Shown here: piece by piece, positions 1 to 8,375 of the stretch | Layout of the letters: every line of letters begins with the position of its first letter | How positions within the stretch are numbered: position 1 is the first letter of the stretch | Source: Streptomyces xanthii | Lineage (GTDB): Bacteria; Actinomycetota; Actinomycetes; Streptomycetales; Streptomycetaceae | Direction: 5' to 3' | Assembly: GCF_014621695.1 (NCBI RefSeq) | Contig: NZ_CP061281.1 | Location: 6,138,001-6,202,000, forward strand | DNA: 64,000 bases | Position numbers and translations under genes: made by a program | The notes under the pieces: generated by a model | Told to the model about the DNA's origin: nothing | The model's database searches: none | Seen by the model: the letters and a program-made list of their open reading frames with translations, nothing else

Positions 1-86
1 CGAAGAGCGGACGGCGCAAAGGGCGGCGTACGGTGAGGAGCGGGCCGAGACCCGGCCCACCCCGCACTGACCTGCAAGGACACCCC

Positions 87-1130
87 ATGCGCGCCACCAC
101 CATCCACGCCCCCTACGACATGCGGGTCGAGGACGTCCCCGAGCCCGTCGTCGTGCTGCCCACGGACGCCGTGGTGCGCGTCCTGCGCGCCTGCATCTGC
201 GGCAGCGACCTGTGGGCGTACCGGGGCGAGGCCGCGCGGGAGCCGGGGCAGCGCATCGGCCACGAGTTCCTCGGGATCGTCGAGGAGACCGGCGGCGAGG
301 TGGCCGGGGTCCGGCGCGGCGACCTCGTCGTGGCGCCCTTCATGTGGTCCGACGGCGTGTGCGACTACTGCCGCGAGGGCCTGACCACCTCCTGCGTGCA
401 CGGCGGCTTCTGGGGCGCGGTCGGCTACGACGGCGGCCAGGGCGAGGCCGTGCGCGTCCCGTTCGCCGACGGCACCCTCGTACGGCTGCCGTCCGACGCC
501 GCGTCCGACGACCACCTGCTGTCCGCACTCCTGACGCTCTCCGACGTGATGGGCACCGGCCACCACGCGGCCCTCGGCGCGGGCGTCCGCGAGGGCTCCA
601 CCGTCGCCGTCGTCGGCGACGGAGCCGTGGGCCTGTGCGCCGTCCTCGCGGCCAAGCGGCTCGGCGCCGAGCGGATCATCGCGCTCGGCCGCCACGAGGC
701 CCGCACGGACATCGCCCGCCGCTTCGGCGCCACCGACGTCGTCGCCGCACGCGGCGAGGCGGCCGTCGAGGCGGTCCGCGAGCTCACCGGCGGCCAGGGC
801 GCGCACGCCGTCGTCGAGGCCGTCGGCACCGAGCAGTCCATGAACACCGCCGTGCACATCACCCGCGACGGCGGCGCCGTCGGCTTCGTCGGCGTCCCGC
901 ACGGCAGCGCCACCGGACTCGACCTGACCGTCATGTTCGACCGGAACATCGCGCTGCGCGGCGGCGTCGCCCCGGTGCGCACCTACATCCCGCAGCTGCT
1001 GCCCGACGTCCTGAACGGCACGATCGACCCGTCGCCCGTCTTCGACCTGACCGTCGGCATCGAGGACGTCCCGGCCGGCTACAAGGCGATGGACGAGCGC
1101 ACCGCCCTCAAGGTCCTCGTCACCAACTGA
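87..1130 (+). CDS. Zinc-dependent alcohol dehydrogenase (medium-chain)
   Basis: A 347-residue medium-chain dehydrogenase of full family length, predicted to oxidise or reduce an unknown alcohol/aldehyde with NAD(P). The catalytic zinc site is visible as Cys38 (CICGSD), His59 and Glu60 (GHEF). A Rossmann glycine motif (GDGAVG) lies near residue 178. The structural-zinc lobe is CDYCREGLTTSC: three of the usual four cysteines are present, and Asp sits where the first is expected. The ATG at 87 is chosen because AAGGA lies 7 bases upstream; an earlier in-frame start at 33 would add a Pro/Arg-rich tail atypical of the family. It converges on the CopD-like gene. The substrate cannot be read from sequence. 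Confidence 0.88.
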   Translation: MRATTIHAPYDMRVEDVPEPVVVLPTDAVVRVLRACICGSDLWAYRGEAAREPGQRIGHEFLGIVEETGGEVAGVRRGDLVVAPFMWSDGVCDYCREGLTTSCVHGGFWGAVGYDGGQGEAVRVPFADGTLVRLPSDAASDDHLLSALLTLSDVMGTGHHAALGAGVREGSTVAVVGDGAVGLCAVLAAKRLGAERIIALGRHEARTDIARRFGATDVVAARGEAAVEAVRELTGGQGAHAVVEAVGTEQSMNTAVHITRDGGAVGFVGVPHGSATGLDLTVMFDRNIALRGGVAPVRTYIPQLLPDVLNGTIDPSPVFDLTVGIEDVPAGYKAMDERTALKVLVTN

Positions 1131-1148
1131 CCCGCGCGGGGCGGGGTC

Positions 1149-2216
1149 TCACCAGCGGATCGGGAGCGGCACCGCCGTCAGCACCGCCGACACCGCCACC
1201 ACGGCCCCGAGCACCACGACCTCCGCACGCGCGGGCACGTACGCGCGCGTGCGGAGGCGCGCCCCGTCCCGGCCGAGCCGGAGCCGCGCGGCCAGGGCGA
1301 GCCCGGCGACGACCGCGACGAGCAGCACCTTCGCCAGCAGGGTCCGCCCGTACGCCGTCCCGGTCAGCTGGTCCAGGACGGTGCCGGGCGGCATCCGGCG
1401 CAGCGTGCTGCACAACCCGGTCGCGGTCAGGGCGGCGAGCAGCAGCGCGGCCACGCGCGCGTAGCGGCTCAGCAGCGCGGTGCCGGCCCCGGGGTCGCAC
1501 GCGCGCCAGGCGCGCAGGGTGCGCAGCGCGTACAGCAGTCCGCCGACCCACAGGGACGCGCACGTCAGATGCACGAGCGTGAGCCCCGACCCGAGCAACG
1601 CGCTGTCCTCGGTGGGCGGATGCGCGCGCAGCGCCTCCGCGACCACCACCGCGGCCAGCGGCAGCAGTGCCCGGCCCGGCCGGCTGGAGCGCGCGCACAG
1701 GGCCGCCACGAGGAAGGCGTTGACCTCCAGGAGGGCGAGCGTGCCGTCGCGCGTCCCGTAGAGGCCGCCGACGTCCAGGTCGCCGAGGCCGCTCGGGATC
1801 AGGTTCCCCGCGGCCACCACGGCGGCCAGCCCGAGCGCGGCGGCGAACCCGGCCCACGCGGCGTACGCGGACCACCGGCGCGGCGCCCGCAGCTCCGGGG
1901 CCGTGCGCCGGGCCAGGAACCCCGCGAACAGCTCGCCCGCCTGCACGCTCAGCGCCGCGAACAGGACCGTGCGCAGCAGGGAGATCCCGCCCGTGCCCGG
2001 CGCGGCCGCCTCTCCGGTGCCGTGCAGCGCCGCCCGCGGTCCGAGCAGCGGGATCAGCGCCGCGAGGGCGACGAGGACGAGCACGGCGACGGCCCGCCCG
2101 GGGCCCGCCGGGCGCGCGGGGGCGGCGGCGTCCTGGCGCACGGGTGTGGACGACTCGGTGGCGGGCGGTATCGGACTCACCACTGGATCTTCACCATCCG
2201 GCACGGATTCGGGCAA
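1149..2216 (-). CDS. CopD-like copper resistance/membrane protein
   Basis: A 355-residue polytopic membrane protein with about eight hydrophobic segments. The first begins near residue 43, after a polar Pro/Ala-rich N-terminus. The central part (CASLWVGGLLYALRTL, then a LLSRYARVAAL segment) resembles the CopD domain found in bacterial copper-import proteins of the inner membrane. No CopC, YcnI or other copper gene is adjacent, so a copper role rests on family resemblance only. The start is uncertain: the ATG at 2216 gives the longest product, and a GTG about 11 codons in is also possible. It lies on the same strand downstream of the subtilase gene but is separated by a terminator. Confidence 0.7.
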   Translation of the reverse strand: MPESVPDGEDPVVSPIPPATESSTPVRQDAAAPARPAGPGRAVAVLVLVALAALIPLLGPRAALHGTGEAAAPGTGGISLLRTVLFAALSVQAGELFAGFLARRTAPELRAPRRWSAYAAWAGFAAALGLAAVVAAGNLIPSGLGDLDVGGLYGTRDGTLALLEVNAFLVAALCARSSRPGRALLPLAAVVVAEALRAHPPTEDSALLGSGLTLVHLTCASLWVGGLLYALRTLRAWRACDPGAGTALLSRYARVAALLLAALTATGLCSTLRRMPPGTVLDQLTGTAYGRTLLAKVLLVAVVAGLALAARLRLGRDGARLRTRAYVPARAEVVVLGAVVAVSAVLTAVPLPIRW

Positions 2217-2237
2217 GTGCAGCGGAACGAACGGAGC

Positions 2238-2272
2238 AAAAAGGGCCGGGCGGCTCGCGCCACCCGGCCCTT
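2238..2272 (-). terminator. Intrinsic terminator of the subtilase gene
   Basis: Perfect 10-bp stem AAGGGCCGGG (2241-2250) with CCCGGCCCTT (2263-2272). Read on the minus strand it runs into TTTTT, so it ends transcription of the subtilase gene before the CopD-like gene. Confidence 0.8.
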
Positions 2273-2289
2273 CAGGAACAGAAGTCCCG

Positions 2290-3813
2290 CTACTTGACGG
2301 CCTTCAGCGCGTTCACGATGCCGCTGCCGTAGAAGCCGTTGTCCGCCACGGAGCCCTTGCACCAGGCGTCGACGACCCCGTCACCGTTGCCGTCGTAGTC
2401 GGCCGGGCAGGCCTGCTCGTCGGCCTGCGCCTTCATCATCGCCTGCAGCTGCGCCGGCGACGCCTTCGGGTGCGCCGACTTCAGCAGCGCCGCGACACCC
2501 GCCGCGTGCGGCGAGGCCATCGACGTGCCCTGCAGCCAGCCGTACTCGCCGCCCGGCAGGATCGACAGGATGCGGCCGTTCTTCGACGGGGTGTCCGGGA
2601 TCTGGTACTTGTCGCCGCCCGGCGCCGCGATGTCGATGACGTTGCGGCCGTACGTCGAGTAGTACGACTTGGCCTTGTTCACGCCCGTCGCGCTGACCGT
2701 GACGACACCCTTGAGCTGGGTCGGCACGTCGAAGCACTTGTGCGGGTCGATCGTGCGGTCCACCGCGGTCGAGTCGTCCGGGCTGGAGTCGTCCAGGATC
2801 GCGTCCGAGTCGAGGTCGTGGTTGGAGTTGCCCGCCGAGGCCAGGTTCAGCGTGCCCTTGCGCTGGGCGTACGTCTGGGCCCGGTTCACCGCGTCGACGA
2901 TGGCCCGCTGGTCGGGGTCGTCCATGCAGTTGTACAGCCACGGGTCCACGTAGTAGCTGTTGTTGGTGACCTCGATGCCGTGGTCGGCGGCGAACACGAA
3001 GGCGCAGACGACGGCCTCCGGGTAGAACAGCTCGCTGACCGGGTCGGCCACCTTGATGCCCGCGACCTTCACGCCCGGCGCGACACCGGCGACGCCGACA
3101 CCGTTGCGCGGGGCCGCGATCTCACCGGCGACGTGCGTGCCGTGGTAGTGCTCCGGGGTCGCGGGACGCCAGGCGCCCGGCGAGGTGTCCGCCTTGCCGC
3201 CGACACAGTTCGCCGACTGCGACGGCGAGAAGTTCGCGGCGATGTCGGGGTGCGTGTCGTCGACACCCGTGTCGATGACACCGACGGTGACCTTGCTGCT
3301 GCCCGGGTTGATCTTCGCGGCCTGGTCCGCGCCGATGGCCCGCAGGTCCCACTGGTCGGCCTCCATCGGCTCCTGACCCGGGGCGGCCGCGGCGGCCAGC
3401 TGCTGGGCGTCCGCCTTCGAGAGCTTCTGCACGGCGCCCTCGTCGGTGGTGCCGGCCAGGCTCAGCGGCGAGGTGCGCGTCGCACCGGCCGAGGCGACAC
3501 CCTTGGCCGCGCGCAGCTGCTTGCCGAAGTCGGGGTTGGACGCGTGGACGACGAAGACGCCTATCTTCGCGTACGTCTCGACTATGGAACCGCCGGCCGC
3601 GGATATCGCCTTGCTCACCGAGGCGATGGTGTGCGCGTCGGTGCTGCGCGCGTTCACCACGTAGGAGAGCGAACCGGCCTCGGAACCGGCCGTCACGGCA
3701 GGGGCGTCGGCGGGTGCGGCGACCGCGGAAGGCAGGAAGCCGAACGAAGCCGTCAGAGCGATGCCGATCGGCAGGGCGAGGGCCATGCGGCGTCTGGCAG
3801 GCAGATGAGCCAT
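2290..3813 (-). CDS. Secreted S8 family serine peptidase (subtilase)
   Basis: A 507-residue secreted subtilisin-like protease. A Sec signal (basic MAHLPARRR, hydrophobic core, cleavage near AVAA at 33) is followed by an I9-like propeptide (about 45-150). The catalytic triad is Asp181 (VGVIDTGVDD), His224 (YHGTHVAGE) and Ser431 (GTSMASPHAAG). Near the C-terminus, DYDGNGDGVVD looks like an EF-hand/dockerin-type calcium loop, between Cys residues that could form a disulphide. The ATG at 3813 has GGAGAT 4-5 bases upstream. It is divergent from the DUF485/symporter operon and has its own terminator at 2238-2272. The likely role is extracellular protein degradation; substrate unknown. Confidence 0.93.
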   Translation of the reverse strand: MAHLPARRRMALALPIGIALTASFGFLPSAVAAPADAPAVTAGSEAGSLSYVVNARSTDAHTIASVSKAISAAGGSIVETYAKIGVFVVHASNPDFGKQLRAAKGVASAGATRTSPLSLAGTTDEGAVQKLSKADAQQLAAAAAPGQEPMEADQWDLRAIGADQAAKINPGSSKVTVGVIDTGVDDTHPDIAANFSPSQSANCVGGKADTSPGAWRPATPEHYHGTHVAGEIAAPRNGVGVAGVAPGVKVAGIKVADPVSELFYPEAVVCAFVFAADHGIEVTNNSYYVDPWLYNCMDDPDQRAIVDAVNRAQTYAQRKGTLNLASAGNSNHDLDSDAILDDSSPDDSTAVDRTIDPHKCFDVPTQLKGVVTVSATGVNKAKSYYSTYGRNVIDIAAPGGDKYQIPDTPSKNGRILSILPGGEYGWLQGTSMASPHAAGVAALLKSAHPKASPAQLQAMMKAQADEQACPADYDGNGDGVVDAWCKGSVADNGFYGSGIVNALKAVK

Positions 3814-4099
3814 GGGATCTCCACATCATCCGTCGTAGCGGGCGAAGAAGGGAAAGCCCGGGACACAGGTGGTGCCCGGGCAGGTACATGACGCGTGGTG
3901 CGGCCTGAAGGTATCGCTGATCCCGCAGGTCAGCAACGAGTTCGTAAATAAACAGGCGGAGTTGAACCACTCCCATCGTGTCCCCGTGCCGTTGTGCAGG
4001 GAGCGCACGGGTGATCAGGCCCTCTGTCGGATCACCCCGCACACCCCCTACCATCCGACCCCCGTCCCCGACCGCACTCGCATCACGAGGAGACTCTCC
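3814..4099. other. Divergent intergenic region, subtilase / DUF485-actP
   Basis: This 286-bp non-coding gap must hold the promoters of both the subtilase (minus) and the DUF485-symporter operon (plus). It includes an A/T-rich patch around 3932-3962 (TTCGTAAATAAAC) that stands out from the G+C-rich surroundings. I could not fix a convincing -35/-10 pair on either strand. Confidence 0.5.
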
Positions 4100-4468
4100 G
4101 TGGCCACCGACGCACCACCACCCCAGAAGGGCAGCCCCGACGAGCGGCCGGCGATGCCCTCCACCGAGGAGTTCGTCGAGGTGCAGCAGAGCGCGGAGTT
4201 CGGTGAACTGCGCCGTGCGCACCGCTCGTTCGCCTTCCCGCTGACCGTCGCCTTCATCGCCTGGTACCTGCTCTACGTCCTGCTGTCGAACTACGCGGGC
4301 GGCTTCATGGGCACCAAGGTCTTCGGCAACATCAACGTGGCCTTCGTCCTCGGACTCGCCCAGTTCCTCACCACGTTCCTCATCGCCTGGTGGTACTCGA
4401 AGCACGCCGCAGCGAAGCTCGACCCCAAGGCCGAGGCCATCAAGTCCCGTATGGAGGGCGGCGCATGA
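4100..4468 (+). CDS. DUF485 domain membrane protein, symporter partner
   Basis: A 122-residue inner-membrane protein with a polar N-terminus of about 45 residues and two hydrophobic helices (FAFPLTVAFIAWYLLYVLL and a second near 85-105). This is the DUF485 (YjcH-like) pattern. YjcH-type genes precede the acetate symporter actP, as here: the stop codon overlaps the actP start in ATGA, implying translational coupling. GTG at 4100 is taken because AGGAG lies just upstream (4086-4090) and because it gives the normal family length. A longer in-frame reading from 3869 has no homology-like content. The product is probably an accessory of the symporter; its precise job is unknown. Confidence 0.85.
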   Translation: MATDAPPPQKGSPDERPAMPSTEEFVEVQQSAEFGELRRAHRSFAFPLTVAFIAWYLLYVLLSNYAGGFMGTKVFGNINVAFVLGLAQFLTTFLIAWWYSKHAAAKLDPKAEAIKSRMEGGA

Positions 4469-6090
4469 GCCCCGCAGTGCACGTACTCGCCGCCGGAGAG
4501 GCGAGCGAACACCGGCCGCTGATCATCGGTCTCTTCTCGGTGTTCGTCCTCGCGACGCTCGTCATCACCGTCTGGGCCGGCCGCCAGACCAAGGACGCCT
4601 CCGACTTCTACGCGGGCGGCCGCCAGTTCACCGGCTTCCAGAACGGCCTCGCCGTCTCCGGCGACTACATGTCCGCCGCGTCCTTCCTCGGCATCGCCGG
4701 CGCCATCGCCCTGTTCGGCTACGACGGCTTCCTCTACTCCATCGGCTTCCTCGTCGCCTGGCTCGTGGCGCTGCTCCTGGTCGCCGAACCGCTGCGCAAC
4801 TCCGGCCGCTACACGATGGGCGACGTCCTCGCCTACCGGATGCGCCAGCGCCCCGTGCGCACCGCCGCGGGCACCTCCACGATCGTCGTCTCGATCTTCT
4901 ACCTGCTCGCGCAGATGGCCGGCGCCGGTGTCCTCGTCTCGCTGCTGCTCGGCATCACCTCGGACGCGGGCAAGATCGGCATCGTCGCCCTCGTCGGCGT
5001 CCTGATGATCGTCTACGTCACCATCGGCGGCATGAAGGGCACCACCTGGGTGCAGATGGTCAAGGCGGTGCTCCTCATCGCGGGCGCCATCCTGCTGACC
5101 TTCCTGGTCCTCCTGAAGTTCGACTTCAACGTCTCCGACCTGCTCGGCACCGCCGCGGACAACAGCGGCAAGGGCGCGGCGTTCCTCGAACCCGGACTCA
5201 AGTACGGCGCCACCTCCACGTCGAAGATCGACTTCATCTCGCTCGGCATCGCGCTCGTCCTCGGCACCGCCGGACTCCCGCACATCCTGATCCGGTTCTA
5301 CACGGTGCCGACCGCCAAGGCCGCCCGTAAGTCCGTCAACTGGGCCATCGGCATCATCGGCGCCTTCTACCTGATGACGATCGCGCTCGGCTTCGGCGCC
5401 GCCGCCCTCATCAAGCCGGAGGAGATCATCGCCTCCAACCCGGCGGGCAACACGGCGGCGCCGCTGCTCGCCCTCCATCTCGGCGGCACCGACTCCAACT
5501 GGGGCGCGATCCTGCTCGCCTCCATCTCGGCCGTCGCCTTCGCGACGATCCTCGCCGTGGTCGCGGGCCTCACCCTCGCCTCCTCGTCCTCGTTCGCGCA
5601 CGACATCTACGCGAACGTCATCAAGAAGGGACAGGCCTCCGAGAAGGAGGAGATGAAGGCCGCCCGCTGGGCCACCGTCTTCATCGGCATCGTCTCGATC
5701 GCCCTGGGCGCTCTCGCCCGCGACCTCAACGTCGCCGGCCTCGTCGCCCTCGCCTTCGCGGTCGCCGCCTCCGCCAACCTGCCGACGATCCTCTACAGCC
5801 TCTTCTGGAAGCGCTTCAACACCAACGGAGCCCTGTGGTCGATCTACGGCGGCCTGTTCACCGCCGTCTTCCTGGTGCTCTTCTCGCCGGTCGTCTCCGG
5901 CAACCCGAAGACGTCGATGTTCAAGGGCGTCGACTTCCACTGGTTCCCGCTGGAGAACCCCGGCATCATCTCGATCCCGGTCGGCTTCCTGCTCGGCATC
6001 CTCGGCACCTACCTGTCGAAGGAGAAGGCCGACAAGGGCAAGTACGCGGAGCTCGAGGTCCGGTCCCTGACCGGCACCGGAGCCCACTGA
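4465..6090 (+). CDS. actP: Cation/acetate symporter (solute:sodium symporter family)
   Basis: A 541-residue member of the solute:sodium symporter family, with about 13 predicted membrane helices. The family hallmark GGRQFTGFQNGLAVSGDYMS lies near residues 50-70 and NLPTILYSLFWKRF near 440. ActP-type members import acetate and other short monocarboxylates with a cation. The N-terminal hydrophobic segment begins about residue 18 after a short polar stretch. ATG at 4465 overlaps the DUF485 stop by four bases. A 14-bp perfect hairpin terminator follows at 6100, so the operon is two genes. Substrate assignment to acetate is by family and by the DUF485 partner, not proven. Confidence 0.9.
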   Translation: MSPAVHVLAAGEASEHRPLIIGLFSVFVLATLVITVWAGRQTKDASDFYAGGRQFTGFQNGLAVSGDYMSAASFLGIAGAIALFGYDGFLYSIGFLVAWLVALLLVAEPLRNSGRYTMGDVLAYRMRQRPVRTAAGTSTIVVSIFYLLAQMAGAGVLVSLLLGITSDAGKIGIVALVGVLMIVYVTIGGMKGTTWVQMVKAVLLIAGAILLTFLVLLKFDFNVSDLLGTAADNSGKGAAFLEPGLKYGATSTSKIDFISLGIALVLGTAGLPHILIRFYTVPTAKAARKSVNWAIGIIGAFYLMTIALGFGAAALIKPEEIIASNPAGNTAAPLLALHLGGTDSNWGAILLASISAVAFATILAVVAGLTLASSSSFAHDIYANVIKKGQASEKEEMKAARWATVFIGIVSIALGALARDLNVAGLVALAFAVAASANLPTILYSLFWKRFNTNGALWSIYGGLFTAVFLVLFSPVVSGNPKTSMFKGVDFHWFPLENPGIISIPVGFLLGILGTYLSKEKADKGKYAELEVRSLTGTGAH

Positions 6091-6099
6091 CGGCCCCGT

Positions 6100-6136
6100 G
6101 CGCACCGTGCTCCCGCCGCGGCCGGAGCACGGTGCG
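6100..6136 (+). terminator. Terminator of the DUF485-actP operon
   Basis: Perfect 14-bp inverted repeat GCGCACCGTGCTCC (6100-6113) / GGAGCACGGTGCGC (6123-6136) with a 9-base loop, 9 bases after the actP stop. There is no T-run, as is usual in Streptomyces. Confidence 0.75.
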
Positions 6137-6268
6137 CTGGTAGCTCTCTACGACGGGAGCCCGGCACACTCGTGGGATCACCGGCCTCCCTCCTGTCGGT
6201 GGCGTCACGTAGGCTCGGACGTGTCAGGCAGAACGCGATCACAGAACGCGACCAGGGAGGGGGCCCAC

Positions 6269-7258
6269 GTGCTCATCGACACCTACGGCCGAGTGGCCAC
6301 CGACCTGCGGGTCTCACTGACCGACCGGTGCAATCTCCGCTGCACCTACTGCATGCCGGAGGAAGGCCTGCAGTGGCTGGCCAAGCCGGACCTGCTCACC
6401 GACGACGAGATCGTCCGCCTCGTCCGCATCGCGGTCACCGAGCTGGGCATCACCGAGGTCCGCTTCACCGGCGGCGAGCCCCTGCTGCGCCCCGGCCTCG
6501 TCGGCATCGTGGAGCGCGTCGCGGCCCTGGAGCCCCGCCCCCGCATGTCCCTGACGACGAACGGGATCGGCCTCAAGCGCACCGCCGAGGCCCTCAGGGC
6601 GGCGGGCCTGGACCGGGTGAACGTGTCGCTGGACACGCTGCGTCCCGACGTCTTCAAGACCCTGACCCGCCGCGACCGCCACAAGGACGTCATCGAGGGC
6701 CTCGCCGCCGCCCACGAGGCGGGCCTGACCCCCGTGAAGATCAACTCGGTCCTGATGCCGGGGCTCAACGAGGACGAGGCCCCCGAGCTCCTCGCCTGGG
6801 CCGTCGAGCACGACTACGAGCTGCGCTTCATCGAGCAGATGCCGCTGGACGCCCAGCACGGCTGGAAGCGCGACGGCATGATCACCGCGGGCGACATCCT
6901 CGCCTCCCTGCGGACACGCTTCGAGCTGACCCCCGAAGGCTCCGACGAGCGCGGCTCGGCCCCGGCCGAGCGCTGGATCGTCGACGGCGGCCCGCACCGG
7001 GTCGGTGTCATCGCCTCCGTCACCCGCCCGTTCTGCTCCGCCTGCGACCGCACCCGCCTCACCGCCGACGGCCAGGTCCGCACCTGTCTGTTCGCCACGG
7101 AGGAGACGGACCTGCGCGCGGCCCTGCGCTCCGACGCGCCCGACGCGGAGATCGCCCGCATCTGGAAGCTCGCCATGTGGGGCAAGAAGGCGGGCTCCGG
7201 CCTGGACGACCCGACCTTCCTCCAGCCCGACCGCCCCATGTCGGCGATCGGCGGCTGA
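6269..7258 (+). CDS. moaA: GTP 3',8-cyclase MoaA
   Basis: A 329-residue radical-SAM enzyme that starts molybdenum-cofactor synthesis by converting GTP to 3',8-cyclo-7,8-dihydro-GTP. The N-terminal cluster is Cys21-x3-Cys25-x2-Cys28 (CNLRCTYC), followed by the SAM-binding FTGGEPLL. The second 4Fe-4S site is Cys256, Cys259 and Cys273 (FCSACDRTRLT...VRTC). The C-terminus ends in the functional GlyGly tail (SAIGG). GTG at 6269 follows a strong AGGGAGGGGG. Earlier in-frame starts from 6098 run through the actP terminator and are rejected. No other mo- gene is nearby, so the rest of the pathway must be encoded elsewhere. Confidence 0.96.
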   Translation: MLIDTYGRVATDLRVSLTDRCNLRCTYCMPEEGLQWLAKPDLLTDDEIVRLVRIAVTELGITEVRFTGGEPLLRPGLVGIVERVAALEPRPRMSLTTNGIGLKRTAEALRAAGLDRVNVSLDTLRPDVFKTLTRRDRHKDVIEGLAAAHEAGLTPVKINSVLMPGLNEDEAPELLAWAVEHDYELRFIEQMPLDAQHGWKRDGMITAGDILASLRTRFELTPEGSDERGSAPAERWIVDGGPHRVGVIASVTRPFCSACDRTRLTADGQVRTCLFATEETDLRAALRSDAPDAEIARIWKLAMWGKKAGSGLDDPTFLQPDRPMSAIGG

Positions 7259-7271
7259 GCCCGCTGGTCCG

Positions 7272-7517
7272 CTAGTCGGCCTCGGGCCGGGTCTCCCACT
7301 CCGCCAGCCTCACGACGTCCTTCAGAAATCCGCGCACTCCCAGGAACTGGCTGAGGTGCTCGCGGTGCTCCTCGCAGGCCAGCCACGTCTTGCGGCGGTC
7401 CGGCGTGTGCAGCTTCGGGTTGTTCCACGCGAGCACCCAGACCGCGTCGGCGCGGCAGCCCTTGGCCGAGCACTGGGGGGTGGCGGGCGACGGTTCGGAG
7501 AGGTTCGCGAGGTTCAC
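7272..7517 (-). CDS. Conserved small protein with a Cys pair (hypothetical)
   Basis: An 81-residue soluble protein of unknown function. A CSAKGC motif near residue 16 and a later Cys-Glu-Glu-His (CEEH, about residue 48) could form a small zinc-binding site; Trp-rich VWVLAWNNPK follows the first pair. It starts with GTG at 7517 behind GGTGGGGG. Its stop lies 13 bases from the moaA stop, tail to tail. Composition and codon use match the neighbours, so it looks like a real conserved gene, but I do not recognise a named family. Confidence 0.7.
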   Translation of the reverse strand: MNLANLSEPSPATPQCSAKGCRADAVWVLAWNNPKLHTPDRRKTWLACEEHREHLSQFLGVRGFLKDVVRLAEWETRPEAD

Positions 7518-7532
7518 GCCCCCACCCTAAAG

Positions 7533-7628
7533 GCCCGGGAAAAGGGGTCCGGGAGGGGTCCGGAAAGGCCCTGGAAAGGGTCTGGAAATGGCGACGCCGA
7601 GCAGCCACGGGGGGAGCTGCCCGGCGTC
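7533..7628. repeat. 11-bp-period G-rich tandem tract followed by hairpin
   Basis: From 7533 to 7590 the plus strand holds roughly four degenerate copies of an 11-base unit of the type GGGGTCCGGAA. An inverted repeat follows: GACGCCG (7593-7599) with CGGCGTC (7622-7628), and inside it GCAGC (7601-7605) with GCTGC (7616-7620). This lies in the 277-bp gap between two minus-strand genes. No function is evident; a 40-codon reading frame starts within it (see findings). Confidence 0.5.
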
Positions 7629-7794
7629 GGTCCGTCGCTCCGACGGGGGATGCGGAGCGCGTACGCAGTATGTCACGCACACCCCGGACACCGGCACCGG
7701 AACAACATGATTGATCTGAGCATTTCTTGAGCTTCCGGCCCGGAATCGAGCGGGTCTCCACGCGGGCTCCGGGCGGCGCCGGACGCCGTCGCCG

Positions 7795-8145
7795 CTAGCG
7801 GCGGTCCTCCGCCACGGGTTCCGCCGGAGCCGCCGACGGGGCGGCGGAGATCATCGGGCGCAGGGGCGCGGTCACGAAGGTCGAGGGCAGCGCCGGCACG
7901 TTCTCCCGGCCCGCGTTCGCGATGACGACGGCGACATAGGGGAGCAGGGCACCGAGGATCAGCGTCACGATCGCGACAGGTCGCTCCACGTCCCACAGCA
8001 CCGCCGTGAGAATCACCGACACGGTGCGGATCGACATCGAGATGACATAACGGCGCTGCCGGCCCCGCACGTCCTCCGCCAGCCCCTGGCGGGCTCCGGT
8101 GATCCGGAAGACCTCTGCTCCGCCGTTGCCGTTGCGCTTCCGCAT
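7795..8145 (-). CDS. DUF3099-like membrane protein
   Basis: A 116-residue protein. A soluble N-terminus (EVFRITGARQGLAEDV) is followed by RQRRYVISMSIRTVSVILTA and a second hydrophobic segment (VAIVTLILGALLPYVAVVIA), then a Pro/Ala-rich tail. The RRY-x3-M-x-IRT pattern with two helices matches DUF3099 of actinobacteria, whose function is unknown. ATG at 8145 is preferred over upstream in-frame starts, which would prefix an arginine/proline-rich sequence unlike the family. It is divergent from the GlsB-like gene. Confidence 0.75.
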   Translation of the reverse strand: MRKRNGNGGAEVFRITGARQGLAEDVRGRQRRYVISMSIRTVSVILTAVLWDVERPVAIVTLILGALLPYVAVVIANAGRENVPALPSTFVTAPLRPMISAAPSAAPAEPVAEDRR

Positions 8146-8323
8146 CACATTCCACCACCCGCAAGGTCGCCGGACTCTCCCCGGACCGGACTGCACCCCA
8201 CGGTACGCCCGGGCCGTGCCGCCCACGAGACCGGGGCACACCCGGACGGGCCGGGCCCACTGCGCCGTCCCACGTACGGCCCGCCCCGACATGCGTCGTA
8301 CGGAGTACGGCCGGAGACTGATC

Positions 8324-8345
8324 GCACGCGTGCGGCATGTGCCGC
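8324..8345. promoter_or_regulatory. Overlapping palindromes upstream of GlsB-like gene
   Basis: Two abutting dyads, GCACGCGTGC (8324-8333) and GCGGCA-TG-TGCCGC (8332-8345), end 30 bases before the ATG at 8376, a usual place for an operator. No regulator is assigned. Confidence 0.35.
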
Positions 8346-8375
8346 GCGCCCGGCGCCGCTTGAGGAGGCGACGAC

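Noticed and set aside
1903..3891. 662-codon plus-strand frame opposite the subtilase
   Set aside because: Opposite-strand shadow; the minus strand has a complete catalytic triad and signal peptide.
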